DNA of 64,000 nt, from positions 62,001-126,000 of the forward strand of contig NZ_QQAK01000015.1 in NCBI RefSeq assembly GCF_003384035.1, written 5' to 3'. Both the position numbers and the translations under genes were made by a program. The notes beneath the pieces were generated by a model, which saw only the letters and a program-made list of their open reading frames with translations, searched no databases and was not told where the DNA came from. This DNA comes from Sporosarcina sp. BI001-red (GTDB lineage: Bacteria; Bacillota; Bacilli; Bacillales_A; Planococcaceae). Shown piece by piece: positions 42,889 to 51,612 of this stretch; the first letter of the stretch is position 1; every line of letters begins with the position of its first letter.

Positions 42889-44313
42889 ATGGTTTTTAGC
42901 AGCTTAACATTTCTTTTTTTCTTTTTGCCTTTAGCACTCATACTCTATTACATCAGTCCCCGGTCCATCAAAAACTTCACACTGCTTGGCGTCAGTCTCT
43001 TTTTTTACGCATGGGGAGAACCTATTTACATAGCATTAATGATTTTTTCTGCACTAACAGATTACATACATGGACGCATTATCGGACGGTTTAGAGAACA
43101 GCGGCCGCTTTATGCAAAACTGGGACTCGTGTCCTCACTCGTTATGAATCTAGCTGTTTTATCATTTTTTAAGTATGCTGACTTTCTAATTGGAAGTATT
43201 AACTCCATCATTGGAACAGGCATTGAACCACTGGATTTACCACTCCCCATCGGTATTTCGTTTTATACATTTCAAACAATGTCTTACGCAATTGATGTGT
43301 ATCGAGGGAAAGTACGGCCACAAAAAAGGTTCGTTACATTTGCACTCTATGTCTCCTTATTCCCGCAACTGATTGCAGGACCTATTGTACGTTATGAAAT
43401 AATCGAGAAAGAATTGATGAATAGGTCATTCCAGCTCAGTCAATTTGCAGATGGGGTTCGGATATTCATCATCGGACTCGGTAAGAAGGTATTGGTCGCC
43501 AATACGATAGGTCAACTGTGGACGAGTGTGGAAAGTCAGGGTGTTGCAGACCTTACCGTATTCGCTGCATGGCTTGGAATTATTGCGTTTGCATTCCAAA
43601 TCTACTTTGACTTCAGTGGCTATTCGGACATGGCGATCGGTCTAGGGAAAATGTTTGGCTTCAACTTCCCTAGAAATTTCAATTACCCATACATCGCAAA
43701 GAATGCTTCTGAGTTTTGGCGGCGTTGGCATATTACTCTCGGTTCCTGGTTCAGAGATTACGTCTACATTCCACTTGGTGGAAGTCGGAAAGGGCAGTTT
43801 GTCCTCTATCGTAATTTGTTCATTGTCTGGGGATTGACGGGATTATGGCATGGTGCTAGTTGGAATTATGTGTTGTGGGGATTGTATTTTGGAGTATTGA
43901 TCGGACTCGAACGCGCAGGTCTGCTCAATTGGCTGGAAAAACTCCCGCGTTTTGTCCAGCATGCTTATTTACTCATCGCCATCTTGTTCAGTTGGGTGTT
44001 ATTCGTCTTTGAAGATATAAAAGAAGGATTTCGCTATGCCCAAGTGATGCTAGGCTTGGGAGGACGCCCACTCTACAATACAGCATTTCTATATGATCTT
44101 TATACGAATGGTATTTTGTTGCTGGGTGCAGGACTTTTATCAACACCGCTGTTTACTCTACTGTGGAAGCGGTGTGTTAAACGCAGTGAAATCATTCAAA
44201 ATGAATGGATCCAAACAGCTTTACAAGTGATCTTTTTCATGTCGATTCTAACGCTATCGACCGCCTACTTAGTCGACGATTCGTTTAATCCATTTCTTTA
44301 CTTCCGTTTTTAA
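42889..44313 (+). CDS. MBOAT family O-acyltransferase (AlgI-like)
   Basis: 474 residues with about eleven membrane helices. The AlgI/DltB hallmark regions are present: PLPIGISFYTFQTMSYAIDVYRG, FPQLIAGPIVRY, FDFSGYSDMAIGLGKMFGF, EFWRRWHITLGSWFRDYVY and WHGASWNYVLWG, whose His321 is the catalytic histidine. Transfers acyl groups, usually acetyl, across the membrane to a polysaccharide or other surface polymer. ATG follows GGTGAGGGG. The DHHW protein behind it is the usual extracellular partner. Confidence 0.93.
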   Translation: MVFSSLTFLFFFLPLALILYYISPRSIKNFTLLGVSLFFYAWGEPIYIALMIFSALTDYIHGRIIGRFREQRPLYAKLGLVSSLVMNLAVLSFFKYADFLIGSINSIIGTGIEPLDLPLPIGISFYTFQTMSYAIDVYRGKVRPQKRFVTFALYVSLFPQLIAGPIVRYEIIEKELMNRSFQLSQFADGVRIFIIGLGKKVLVANTIGQLWTSVESQGVADLTVFAAWLGIIAFAFQIYFDFSGYSDMAIGLGKMFGFNFPRNFNYPYIAKNASEFWRRWHITLGSWFRDYVYIPLGGSRKGQFVLYRNLFIVWGLTGLWHGASWNYVLWGLYFGVLIGLERAGLLNWLEKLPRFVQHAYLLIAILFSWVLFVFEDIKEGFRYAQVMLGLGGRPLYNTAFLYDLYTNGILLLGAGLLSTPLFTLLWKRCVKRSEIIQNEWIQTALQVIFFMSILTLSTAYLVDDSFNPFLYFRF

Positions 44314-44352
44314 GACAGTCTGAAATTTGAGCAAGACAGGAGGGGAAGAACT

Positions 44353-45477
44353 TTGAAACGATTGAATACCATAATGATTGTCGTATTCATCATTTTTATT
44401 AGTTCCATTGCCTGTATGAACCTGCTTACAGAAGACCAATCGTTTTCACAGGCAGAAAACCGCCCACTCATGCAATTTCCAAAAGTGTCTCTGGACAGGA
44501 TCAGAACAGGAGCGTTTACAAAAGATGTAGAAACTTACTTGAGTGATCAGTTTGTTCATAAACGTTTTTGGACGAGCATCAAAGCATCTGCTCAAAAAAC
44601 GATGTTGAAAAAGGATAACAATGGCGTGTACTTTGGGGACGATGGCTATTTGTTCGAGAAGTTTGTCTCACCTTCAGAGCAACTCGATGCCAATAGTGAG
44701 AGTATCTCAAAGTTTCTAGAGAAGACAAAAGGCGTTTCAGTGTATGGGTTACTCGCCACGACCTCTATCGAAATGTATCCTGAAAAGTTGCCAAAGTTCG
44801 CTCAAACAGCTAGTGAAACAGATGCTATTCAACGCGTTGAAGAACAAGTGAAAGGGGACATCGGCTGGATAGAGGCAACCGCTGCATTAAAAGCAGCAAA
44901 AGAACAGCCGATCTATTTCCATACGGACCATCACTGGACGACACATGGGGCGTATGTAGCTTACCGCGCGACAATGGAAAAGATGGGGATGACGTCACTC
45001 CCAACAGATGAGTTTACCATTCGGACTGTATCTGAAACCTTCAGGGGTACGTATGATGCAAAGGCAAATGACCCCTCAATTGCTGCAGATAAAATCGACG
45101 TGTTCGAGCCGAATTTCCATGTATCCTATGACGTCGATATAGACGATGGTGAATCGGAAAGGGATTCACTGTATGCATGGGAGTTTCTTGAAAAGCGTGA
45201 TCAGTATTCGTTGTTTTTAGGTGGCAATCATCGTGCTGTGACGATCCATTCCAATGTGAAAAATGGGCGGAAACTAATGATCATCAAAGACTCATATGCT
45301 CATGCGTTAGTTCCTTTTCTAGTAAATCATTTTGAAGAAATCTATATGGTTGATTTGCGCTATGATCATCGGAGCATGGCGCAGATCGTTAAAGAGAAAG
45401 GGATTCAGGACGTATTAGTTGTCTATAACATCGCTAATTTTGCAGAAGACCAGAATCTGATTTGGCTACGTCAATAA
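44353..45477 (+). CDS. DHHW family protein (AlgJ/SGNH-like acetylation partner)
   Basis: 374 residues. An N-terminal signal anchor (about 5-24) is followed by an extracytoplasmic domain. DHHW at residues 192-195 (TDHHWTTHGAY) names the family and, with Asp313-Ser314 in IKDSYAHAL, recalls the SGNH/AlgJ active site. It would complete acetyl transfer outside the cell with the MBOAT protein, 39 bases upstream. TTG start after AGGGGAAG. The target polymer is not known. Confidence 0.9.
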   Translation: MKRLNTIMIVVFIIFISSIACMNLLTEDQSFSQAENRPLMQFPKVSLDRIRTGAFTKDVETYLSDQFVHKRFWTSIKASAQKTMLKKDNNGVYFGDDGYLFEKFVSPSEQLDANSESISKFLEKTKGVSVYGLLATTSIEMYPEKLPKFAQTASETDAIQRVEEQVKGDIGWIEATAALKAAKEQPIYFHTDHHWTTHGAYVAYRATMEKMGMTSLPTDEFTIRTVSETFRGTYDAKANDPSIAADKIDVFEPNFHVSYDVDIDDGESERDSLYAWEFLEKRDQYSLFLGGNHRAVTIHSNVKNGRKLMIIKDSYAHALVPFLVNHFEEIYMVDLRYDHRSMAQIVKEKGIQDVLVVYNIANFAEDQNLIWLRQ

Positions 45478-45485
45478 AAGTGCAA

Positions 45486-45526
45486 AGAAAGGCCGAGACG
45501 TCGTTAACAGCGTCTCGGCCTTTCTC
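45486..45526. terminator. Bidirectional terminator
   Basis: AGAAAGGCCGAGACG pairs perfectly with CGTCTCGGCCTTTCT between convergent genes. Confidence 0.92.
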
Positions 45527-45549
45527 TCATTTATTTCACAACGAGGTGC

Positions 45550-46044
45550 TTATTTTGTTGCTTTCATAGATTCTTTTACTTCTTGAATCTGTTCGATATG
45601 TCGCAGCTCATGGTACCCGACGAATGGGATGTATTGTGCTAAGCTCATGTCACCAAACACAGGGTGGGGATAAGACTTAGCTTCTAGTTGCCCTTTAGGA
45701 ACCGTAGATTCAATTTGTTCGAGTACTTTATGGGACGCTGTGAGTTTTTCTTTTAATTCGTCAAGTGTACAAAATGTATTTCCTGGCCTTGCAAAATCAG
45801 GCACTTCTACTTTTGTAGACCGATCTACAGCCCGTTCAATTGGTTTAGTAGCTGTTTCATGTTGTTCCCCTTTTGTAAGTTGGTTCTGAATGGTTTGGAC
45901 GATACCGCCCTCCATTAAGTATAAGTGTTCAAGTACTTGACGGACTGACCATCTATCCTCTGAAGGCTTCCAATTGAGTTCTTCGTCAGTTAAATAGTTC
46001 ACTTCTTGTAGTAATTTAGCGCGTGCTTCGTCATTGACTTTCAT
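45550..46044 (-). CDS. DinB family protein
   Basis: 164 residues, four-helix bundle of the DinB/YfiT type. The three metal-ligand histidines are seen in VRQVLEHLYLME and VGYHELRHIEQI. Many relatives are thiol S-transferases using bacillithiol; others are uncharacterised. RBS AAGGAGTGAG before the ATG. Stands alone, convergent with the DHHW gene. Confidence 0.88.
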   Translation of the reverse strand: MKVNDEARAKLLQEVNYLTDEELNWKPSEDRWSVRQVLEHLYLMEGGIVQTIQNQLTKGEQHETATKPIERAVDRSTKVEVPDFARPGNTFCTLDELKEKLTASHKVLEQIESTVPKGQLEAKSYPHPVFGDMSLAQYIPFVGYHELRHIEQIQEVKESMKATK

Positions 46045-46118
46045 CGACTCACTCCTTAATTACGTCAGTACCTTATTATACCATTCTAGAGTGGGTGTGA
46101 AACATTCAGACTACTACA

Positions 46119-47300
46119 TCAGCCAATTGGTTGTTCTGGTAGACGACGATCTTTTTTTAATATGGAGCCACAAAGCACAAGGAGACTGCCTATTGCGATA
46201 AATGTTAATGCTTCAACTGAATGGCTCCACTCGAATCCTTTGCCGAAAAATAACAAGTCCCTTAGACCGTCAATCATTGGACGCATAGGAAGCCAAGGAT
46301 TGACCCAATCTTGATAGAAAGAAGACATAAACTCTTTTGGCATCGCCAGTAGCGGCAAACCAAAAAATAAGGTCAGAACAAAGATCGGAATACCTTTCAT
46401 GCCTAGCCAGGAAAGTACTGCAGAAATCAGTAGGAAATACGTGAAATAGGCGAGTGAGATGAACAAGGCCGTATCTGAGAAATTTGGAATCGCAAGTCCA
46501 ATGACGGAGTTTGCAAACCAAGTGGTCCAGAACCCTGCAAGCAATGCCATAATTGCACCGATTCCTATCGCGGCAGAGATCCCTGCTGACTTTTGTTTTC
46601 TTCCGGTTAAGAAACTCTTTTGTAGAGCAAAGAAGACGAGAACGGCTCCGCCGATACTAGCCATCCACACGGGTTGGAATAATGAAACTGGAGCGTTTCC
46701 ATTTGCACTCTTTGTTCCAATCTGATTTACGTTGACCACTTTTTTATGGATGGGCTCCACAATCATTGCTGCTTGTTCTACAGTTAGTTTTGCGTCACCG
46801 GCACTAAGCGAACTCAACAGTTGAGTCCGAACACCTTCGTTAACTCCCTCAACGATGCCATCGAGTATTTGTCCCGCTGCATTGGCAGCCAGGGAGTTCA
46901 TCCCTTGGTTAATGTACAGTTGTATCTCAGGTGACATGGGTTTGGGGGTCTGCAAAGATAGCTGGTTTTCACTGAAGGATTTAGGGATGACAAATGCAGC
47001 GTAATAATCCTTGTCTTTCATCCCTTTCTGAGCCTTGGCTAAACTGTCAACAGAGATCCATTTGACAGGTGCAACTTTACCTGGAACCGACTGTGATTGG
47101 ACCCTTTCTATCATCTGTTTCCCCATATTAACTTGGGACTGATCGGGTAATGAGACACCCGTGTCTTCATTGACCAGTGCGATGGGCAATTCTTTTGGAG
47201 ATGGACTGACAGATGGAATCATCGTTAGCGAAAAGAGCGTAATCACCGCTAAGATGATAATTGGGGAAATGAAAACTAGTTTATGTTTGAACACATTCAT
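46119..47300 (-). CDS. YhgE/Pip family membrane protein
   Basis: 393 residues. One membrane helix near the N-terminus (about 9-29), a large extracytoplasmic domain with PKELPIALVNEDTGVSLPD and DYYAAFVIPKSFSENQLSL, then five helices at the end, the ABC-2-permease-like layout of YhgE/Pip. Relatives are called phage infection proteins or serve in type VII-related and stress exports; the role here is unknown. Start ATG follows AAAGGAGGAG. It is divergent from a TetR regulator with two operators between. Confidence 0.88.
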   Translation of the reverse strand: MNVFKHKLVFISPIIILAVITLFSLTMIPSVSPSPKELPIALVNEDTGVSLPDQSQVNMGKQMIERVQSQSVPGKVAPVKWISVDSLAKAQKGMKDKDYYAAFVIPKSFSENQLSLQTPKPMSPEIQLYINQGMNSLAANAAGQILDGIVEGVNEGVRTQLLSSLSAGDAKLTVEQAAMIVEPIHKKVVNVNQIGTKSANGNAPVSLFQPVWMASIGGAVLVFFALQKSFLTGRKQKSAGISAAIGIGAIMALLAGFWTTWFANSVIGLAIPNFSDTALFISLAYFTYFLLISAVLSWLGMKGIPIFVLTLFFGLPLLAMPKEFMSSFYQDWVNPWLPMRPMIDGLRDLLFFGKGFEWSHSVEALTFIAIGSLLVLCGSILKKDRRLPEQPIG

Positions 47301-47316
47301 GGTAACTCCTCCTTTT

Positions 47317-47341
47317 AATGAACACTGTGTTGTGTATTCAT
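47317..47341. promoter_or_regulatory. Imperfect operator in the YhgE/TetR intergenic region
   Basis: ATGAACAC...GTATTCAT forms an imperfect inverted repeat covering the -35 box of the plus-strand promoter and sharing the TGAACA core of the perfect palindrome at 47399. Confidence 0.45.
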
Positions 47342-47359
47342 CTCTGTGTATAGTATAAT
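47330..47359 (+). promoter_or_regulatory. Promoter of the TetR gene
   Basis: -35 TTGTGT (47330-47335), 18-bp spacer, -10 TATAAT (47354-47359). Confidence 0.5.
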
Positions 47360-47379
47360 CAGTTGTAGGAAGCATGCAA
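47352..47379 (-). promoter_or_regulatory. Promoter of the YhgE/Pip gene
   Basis: Minus strand: -35 TTGCAT (47374-47379), 16-bp spacer, -10 TATACT (47352-47357). The two divergent -10 boxes overlap, so only one polymerase can bind at a time. Confidence 0.5.
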
Positions 47380-47398
47380 TCGTCATCTTTAAACAGTA

Positions 47399-47414
47399 TG
47401 TTCATTAATGAACA
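47399..47414. promoter_or_regulatory. Perfect palindrome, probable TetR operator
   Basis: TGTTCATTAATGAACA is a perfect 16-bp palindrome between the promoter and the TetR gene. Confidence 0.7.
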
Positions 47415-47460
47415 GTAAGAGAGAAACTGTTCAAGAACTTCTTTAAAAGGAGTGAGTGAA

Positions 47461-48093
47461 ATGGTTGAGAAAAAGATAGATCGGCGAATTCTCCGGACAC
47501 GACAAAAAATTAAAGAGACTTTCGCACAGTTGATGGAGGAAAAAGGGTTTGAAGCGATGACAGTCCGTGATTTGACGGAAAGGGCGGATATTAATAGAGG
47601 AACGTTCTACCTGCATTATTTGGATAAATATGATCTTCTTGAAAAAAGTGAGGATGAACTTTTTGAAGACATGGAAAAAATTGCGGATGAAGTGTGGGGG
47701 AACTTGTCACTCAATCAATATGATCAGGTTAATTTGGATGAACCATTTCCTTTTATCATTCAGCTATTTGAATACATGGAAGAGAATTATGAGTTTATCC
47801 GGGTATTGCTCGGACCAAATGGAAATAGCGCGTTCCAGGTACGTGTAAAAGAAGTAATTAAAAAAAAGATGCTAGAGAAGTTCCTTAGATATACACAACC
47901 CGAAAAGATGCTTGTTCCTATGGATTATCTGGTCTCATACGTCAGTTCAGCCCACCTAGGAGTTATACAACAATGGCTTGGACGTGGAATGGATAGAACT
48001 CCACAAGAAATGGCACTTTTATTGTCTAATATCTCAAATTTCGGACCTGCTTATGTAGCAGGATTGAAAGAAATTATCGAAGAGAAAAAATAA
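47461..48093 (+). CDS. TetR/AcrR family regulator
   Basis: 210 residues. N-terminal DNA-binding domain: RILRTRQKIKETFAQLMEEK, TVRDLTERADINRGTFYLHY, then YDLLEKSEDEL. The C-terminal domain is of the TetR_C type found beside YhgE/Pip proteins in Firmicutes. The ATG is chosen because AAGGAG is at proper distance; a GTG nine bases upstream overlaps the site. It likely represses itself and the divergent membrane protein. Confidence 0.92.
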   Translation: MVEKKIDRRILRTRQKIKETFAQLMEEKGFEAMTVRDLTERADINRGTFYLHYLDKYDLLEKSEDELFEDMEKIADEVWGNLSLNQYDQVNLDEPFPFIIQLFEYMEENYEFIRVLLGPNGNSAFQVRVKEVIKKKMLEKFLRYTQPEKMLVPMDYLVSYVSSAHLGVIQQWLGRGMDRTPQEMALLLSNISNFGPAYVAGLKEIIEEKK

Positions 48094-48162
48094 GTAACAA
48101 GCTATTTGGGATAAGTCTGATAACAAAGTCCAAAATAGTGTACACATGAAGAAGGTGAAGAA

Positions 48163-50115
48163 ATGGTGATCTTTGAAGTCATATTGCTCATGTTGAGCGC
48201 AGTTTTCCTTTCCAATATACTCAATCGGTTTTTACCAACGATTGCAATTCCGCTCATCCAGATCGTTTTAGGGATTGTACTAGCCATTCCGTTAACCAAT
48301 CACTCTCTGGAGTTAAGTCCAGAACTGTTCCTGCTTCTATTCATTGCCCCGATCTTGTTCAATGATGGTGTGAATGTAGATAAAAAAGCAATTTGGCGAG
48401 AGCGTAAATCAATTTTGTCTCTCTCTCTAGGTCTTGTGTTTGTGACTGTCGGTTTGCTAGGCGCATTCATTCATCTGTTGCTGCCATCCATCCCATTAGC
48501 GGCTGCGTTTGCTCTCGCCGCTGCACTTGCGCCTACAGACGCAGTTGCAGTCAGTGCACTAGCAGAAAAAGTGAAAGTTCCCCACAAGATTATGCATACA
48601 CTTGAAGGTGAATCTCTGATTAATGATGCATCAGGTCTTGTATCCTTTCAATTTGCAGTAGCTGCTCTCATGACAGGAACATTTTCACTGTTCCATGCGA
48701 GTACCACTTTTATAGTCATTTCAATAGGCGGGATTTTACTTGGCGCCGTGTTGAGTTTTTTGAAAATCGCGCTGATGAGACGAATTCGCGAACTCGGGAT
48801 TGAAAATAGCACATCGTTTATTCTCATGGAGGTCCTCTTGCCATTTCTAATTTTTGTTATTGCAGAAAAAGTGGGAGTCAATGGGATATTAGCAGTGGTA
48901 AGTGGTGGTATTGTCCACTCACTCAGCTATAAGAAGTTGAACGTCGAAATTGCACAGCTGAATTTACTGTCCAAGAACACTTGGTCAGTTATCACATTTA
49001 GTTTGAACGGAATTGTTTTTGTATTACTCGGGACACAGATTCCGAATATCTTGCAAGCGATATTAAATGACCAACAACATAATATTATCACGCTGCTTGG
49101 CTATATTTTGGCCATTACAACAGTACTGCTCGGATTGCGGTTCTTGTGGATTGTCCTATTCAATAACTTCCAGAAAACGTCGGAACTTGTGAGCAAAAGA
49201 AGAATTAAGGATACTTTTCTTTATACAGTTTCTGGAGTAAGGGGAACCATTACATTAGTCAGTGTGTTGTCTCTTCCTTTATTTTTAAGTGATGGTACCC
49301 CGTTCGCGGGACGTGATTTGTTGCTGTTCATCGCTGCGGGTGTCATATTATTAACCCTGTTGCTGGCTAACTTCACGTTACACTTTTTTGCACCGAAGGT
49401 CGAAGGAACTTTATATCAACATGACCCTGAGTGGGAAATTGTGATGCTTCGCCAGGTGAAAAAGGAGTTAAGGAAAAATCGAACTAGCGAGAACAAGAGT
49501 GCAATCGGCAAAGTGATTAGGATGTACAACGATCGAATTTTTTCTCTCAGTAATTTAAAGGAAATGAACAATAGTGAGCGAAAACTACGCCAACTGATTA
49601 TGGATTGGCAGCTGGAGAATACACGGGAGTTAGTAAAGCGGGATCGTATCCGTATCCAACTTGCATTCCCGGTTCTAAGAAGGTTGAACAAAAGACTTTA
49701 TAAAATTACGAAAGAAAAAAAGTACAGAGTGAACGCGTTTTACAGCCGGCTTTTGAAAAGACATCTTCAAGGAATGCATTTGACACCGCTCACATCAGAT
49801 CAACGCAAAGAACAGCGGATGATTCTTTTGCAAAGCAATGGTCAATTCATAACTGAGAAATTGAAATCACTTGAAGATGGTCAATTCTCAGCAGAGCTAA
49901 TCGAAGCCTTCCTGTTGAATTATGAAAGAATGGGTGGCTATGGTTTACCAAGAGAAGCAGCTCATCATTTGCATGAGTGGATCGACTTTGCCCTTCATAC
50001 TGAACGAAGTTACATTCAGACGGCATTTGAAAAAGGAGATATATCCAGAAGTGAGATGAGACGCTATCGAGAAAACCTGTTAGCGATTGAAAGTAGCATT
50101 CAACTACAGGACTGA
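48163..50115 (+). CDS. CPA1-family Na+/H+ antiporter (NhaK/NhaP-like)
   Basis: 650 residues. Twelve to thirteen membrane helices over the first 400 residues, then a soluble helical tail of about 230 residues, as in B. subtilis NhaK. The ion-binding Asp126 is in AAALAPTDAVAVSAL, and Asn154-Asp155 in EGESLINDASGLV. It exchanges cytoplasmic Na+ (perhaps K+ or Li+) for protons. ATG follows AAGGTGAAG. Ends at a bidirectional terminator. Confidence 0.93.
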   Translation: MVIFEVILLMLSAVFLSNILNRFLPTIAIPLIQIVLGIVLAIPLTNHSLELSPELFLLLFIAPILFNDGVNVDKKAIWRERKSILSLSLGLVFVTVGLLGAFIHLLLPSIPLAAAFALAAALAPTDAVAVSALAEKVKVPHKIMHTLEGESLINDASGLVSFQFAVAALMTGTFSLFHASTTFIVISIGGILLGAVLSFLKIALMRRIRELGIENSTSFILMEVLLPFLIFVIAEKVGVNGILAVVSGGIVHSLSYKKLNVEIAQLNLLSKNTWSVITFSLNGIVFVLLGTQIPNILQAILNDQQHNIITLLGYILAITTVLLGLRFLWIVLFNNFQKTSELVSKRRIKDTFLYTVSGVRGTITLVSVLSLPLFLSDGTPFAGRDLLLFIAAGVILLTLLLANFTLHFFAPKVEGTLYQHDPEWEIVMLRQVKKELRKNRTSENKSAIGKVIRMYNDRIFSLSNLKEMNNSERKLRQLIMDWQLENTRELVKRDRIRIQLAFPVLRRLNKRLYKITKEKKYRVNAFYSRLLKRHLQGMHLTPLTSDQRKEQRMILLQSNGQFITEKLKSLEDGQFSAELIEAFLLNYERMGGYGLPREAAHHLHEWIDFALHTERSYIQTAFEKGDISRSEMRRYRENLLAIESSIQLQD

Positions 50116-50126
50116 ACATTGAGGAA

Positions 50127-50176
50127 AAAAGGGCTGCCTGCAAGTCAGTATTTACTGACTTGCGGACAGCCCTTTT
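50127..50176. terminator. Bidirectional terminator
   Basis: AAAAGGGCTG...GCAAGTCAG pairs with CTGACTTGC...CAGCCCTTTT, 22-bp arms with two mismatches, between convergent genes. Confidence 0.92.
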
Positions 50177-50215
50177 GTAATTAAACTAACTAGGGTCAAA
50201 CAACTGGCAGTTCCT

Positions 50216-51577
50216 TCACTTACGAGAATGAACCAATTCACCCTGGACCCAAACGTCACGAATATTTTCAGGACGAACTAAATACATCATCTTTTGGAAA
50301 ATATCGAGTAACGGCTCGTTAGGATCGAACAATGGAAGCTTAGCAGTTGGAATTGTCGTGTCAATACGCTGAACATCCCATGTATACCCTTCTTCCAGCC
50401 GCCCAATTGGCAAACTTAAACTTGCGCCACCACCAGCAGTAACTAAGTGGAATGCTTCTGCAATCGTTATGCGCGAATCTTTTACTCCGCGTTCTTCTGC
50501 AGACACGTCCGGATTGACACCATCTTCTAACATGCGTGAAGACATAACTGCTTGACGTGAATTATCATACAGACTTGGTGAAAACCCACCAGAAATATCT
50601 GATCCTAGGCCAATATCGACGCCCATACTAGCAAATTTTGCAATGGGAATTACACTGTTCGCAAAGTAGGCATTAGATACTGGGCAGTGAGCAATCGCAC
50701 TACCGGTTTCAGCGAACAACTTTGCATCATCATCTGATAGGAAATTACTATGGGCCATGACAGACTTGTCCTGCAACAATCCGAAGTCGTTAAGCGCTTG
50801 TGCATCGTTCTTTCCAAAACGTTGCTGCACATGCTGATGGGCCCAATCACTTTCACTGCAATGTGACTGGATATGTGTATCATACTTAGCTGCAAGCGCA
50901 CCAAGACCTTCAAGAACTTTATCTGTACATGTCGGGATGAATCTCGGTGTGACAACTGGATAGACGCCTTGCTTCGCCGTTTCGGCAATTTTCTTTACTT
51001 CGAGGATGAATTCCTCAGTATCTTGCAAAGCAGTCTGAGTGTCTGCGTCTCGATAAAAGTCAGGACACTCTTCAGCTAAATCCATAACCACTTTTCCAAC
51101 TAGGCCGCGTTGTCCTTTCTTTGCACAAATGTCGGCAAGTAAGACACTGGCTTCTTTGTGAACCGTAGCAAAGTAAAGGGCAGTAGTAGTGCCGTTAGCT
51201 AGAAGCGTGTTCACTACATCTTCATAAACTAATTTCGCATAGTCGAGGTCTGCAAATTTCGCTTCAGAAGGGAATGTATACGTACTTAACCAATCATGAA
51301 GGGGAATATCCAGTGCTGTTCCAGCTTGTGCCCATTGAGAGGCATGTATATGCAAGTCGATAAATCCTGGAAGTAAATAGGACCCATCATCAATTTTTTG
51401 GAAAGAATGCGTATGTACATATTCATTGAGTACTTTGTCGTAATCGCCATGGTCAGGGCGTAAAATACGGCTGATTATGCCATGTTCGTCAATGCAAAAT
51501 AGGCAGTCTTTCAAAACTTCTACCTCTTTTTGTGACTTGCTTGAAAATGCGGTAGCTAAGAAAACTTTTGAATACAT
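50216..51577 (-). CDS. guaD: Guanine deaminase
   Basis: 453 residues, amidohydrolase superfamily. Deaminates guanine to xanthine plus ammonia. The metal motif LPGFIDLHIHASQW, the substrate/metal region HIQSHCSESDWAHQHV, MAHSNFLSD, and the last ligand LGSDISGGFSPSLYD fit the guanine deaminase branch of the family. RBS AAGGGGAT before the ATG. It lies 35 bases downstream of the radical SAM gene, on the same strand, without a visible terminator. Confidence 0.9.
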   Translation of the reverse strand: MYSKVFLATAFSSKSQKEVEVLKDCLFCIDEHGIISRILRPDHGDYDKVLNEYVHTHSFQKIDDGSYLLPGFIDLHIHASQWAQAGTALDIPLHDWLSTYTFPSEAKFADLDYAKLVYEDVVNTLLANGTTTALYFATVHKEASVLLADICAKKGQRGLVGKVVMDLAEECPDFYRDADTQTALQDTEEFILEVKKIAETAKQGVYPVVTPRFIPTCTDKVLEGLGALAAKYDTHIQSHCSESDWAHQHVQQRFGKNDAQALNDFGLLQDKSVMAHSNFLSDDDAKLFAETGSAIAHCPVSNAYFANSVIPIAKFASMGVDIGLGSDISGGFSPSLYDNSRQAVMSSRMLEDGVNPDVSAEERGVKDSRITIAEAFHLVTAGGGASLSLPIGRLEEGYTWDVQRIDTTIPTAKLPLFDPNEPLLDIFQKMMYLVRPENIRDVWVQGELVHSRK

Positions 51578-51612
51578 AAACGTTACATCCCCTTTTTATC
51601 TAATAGAGACAA

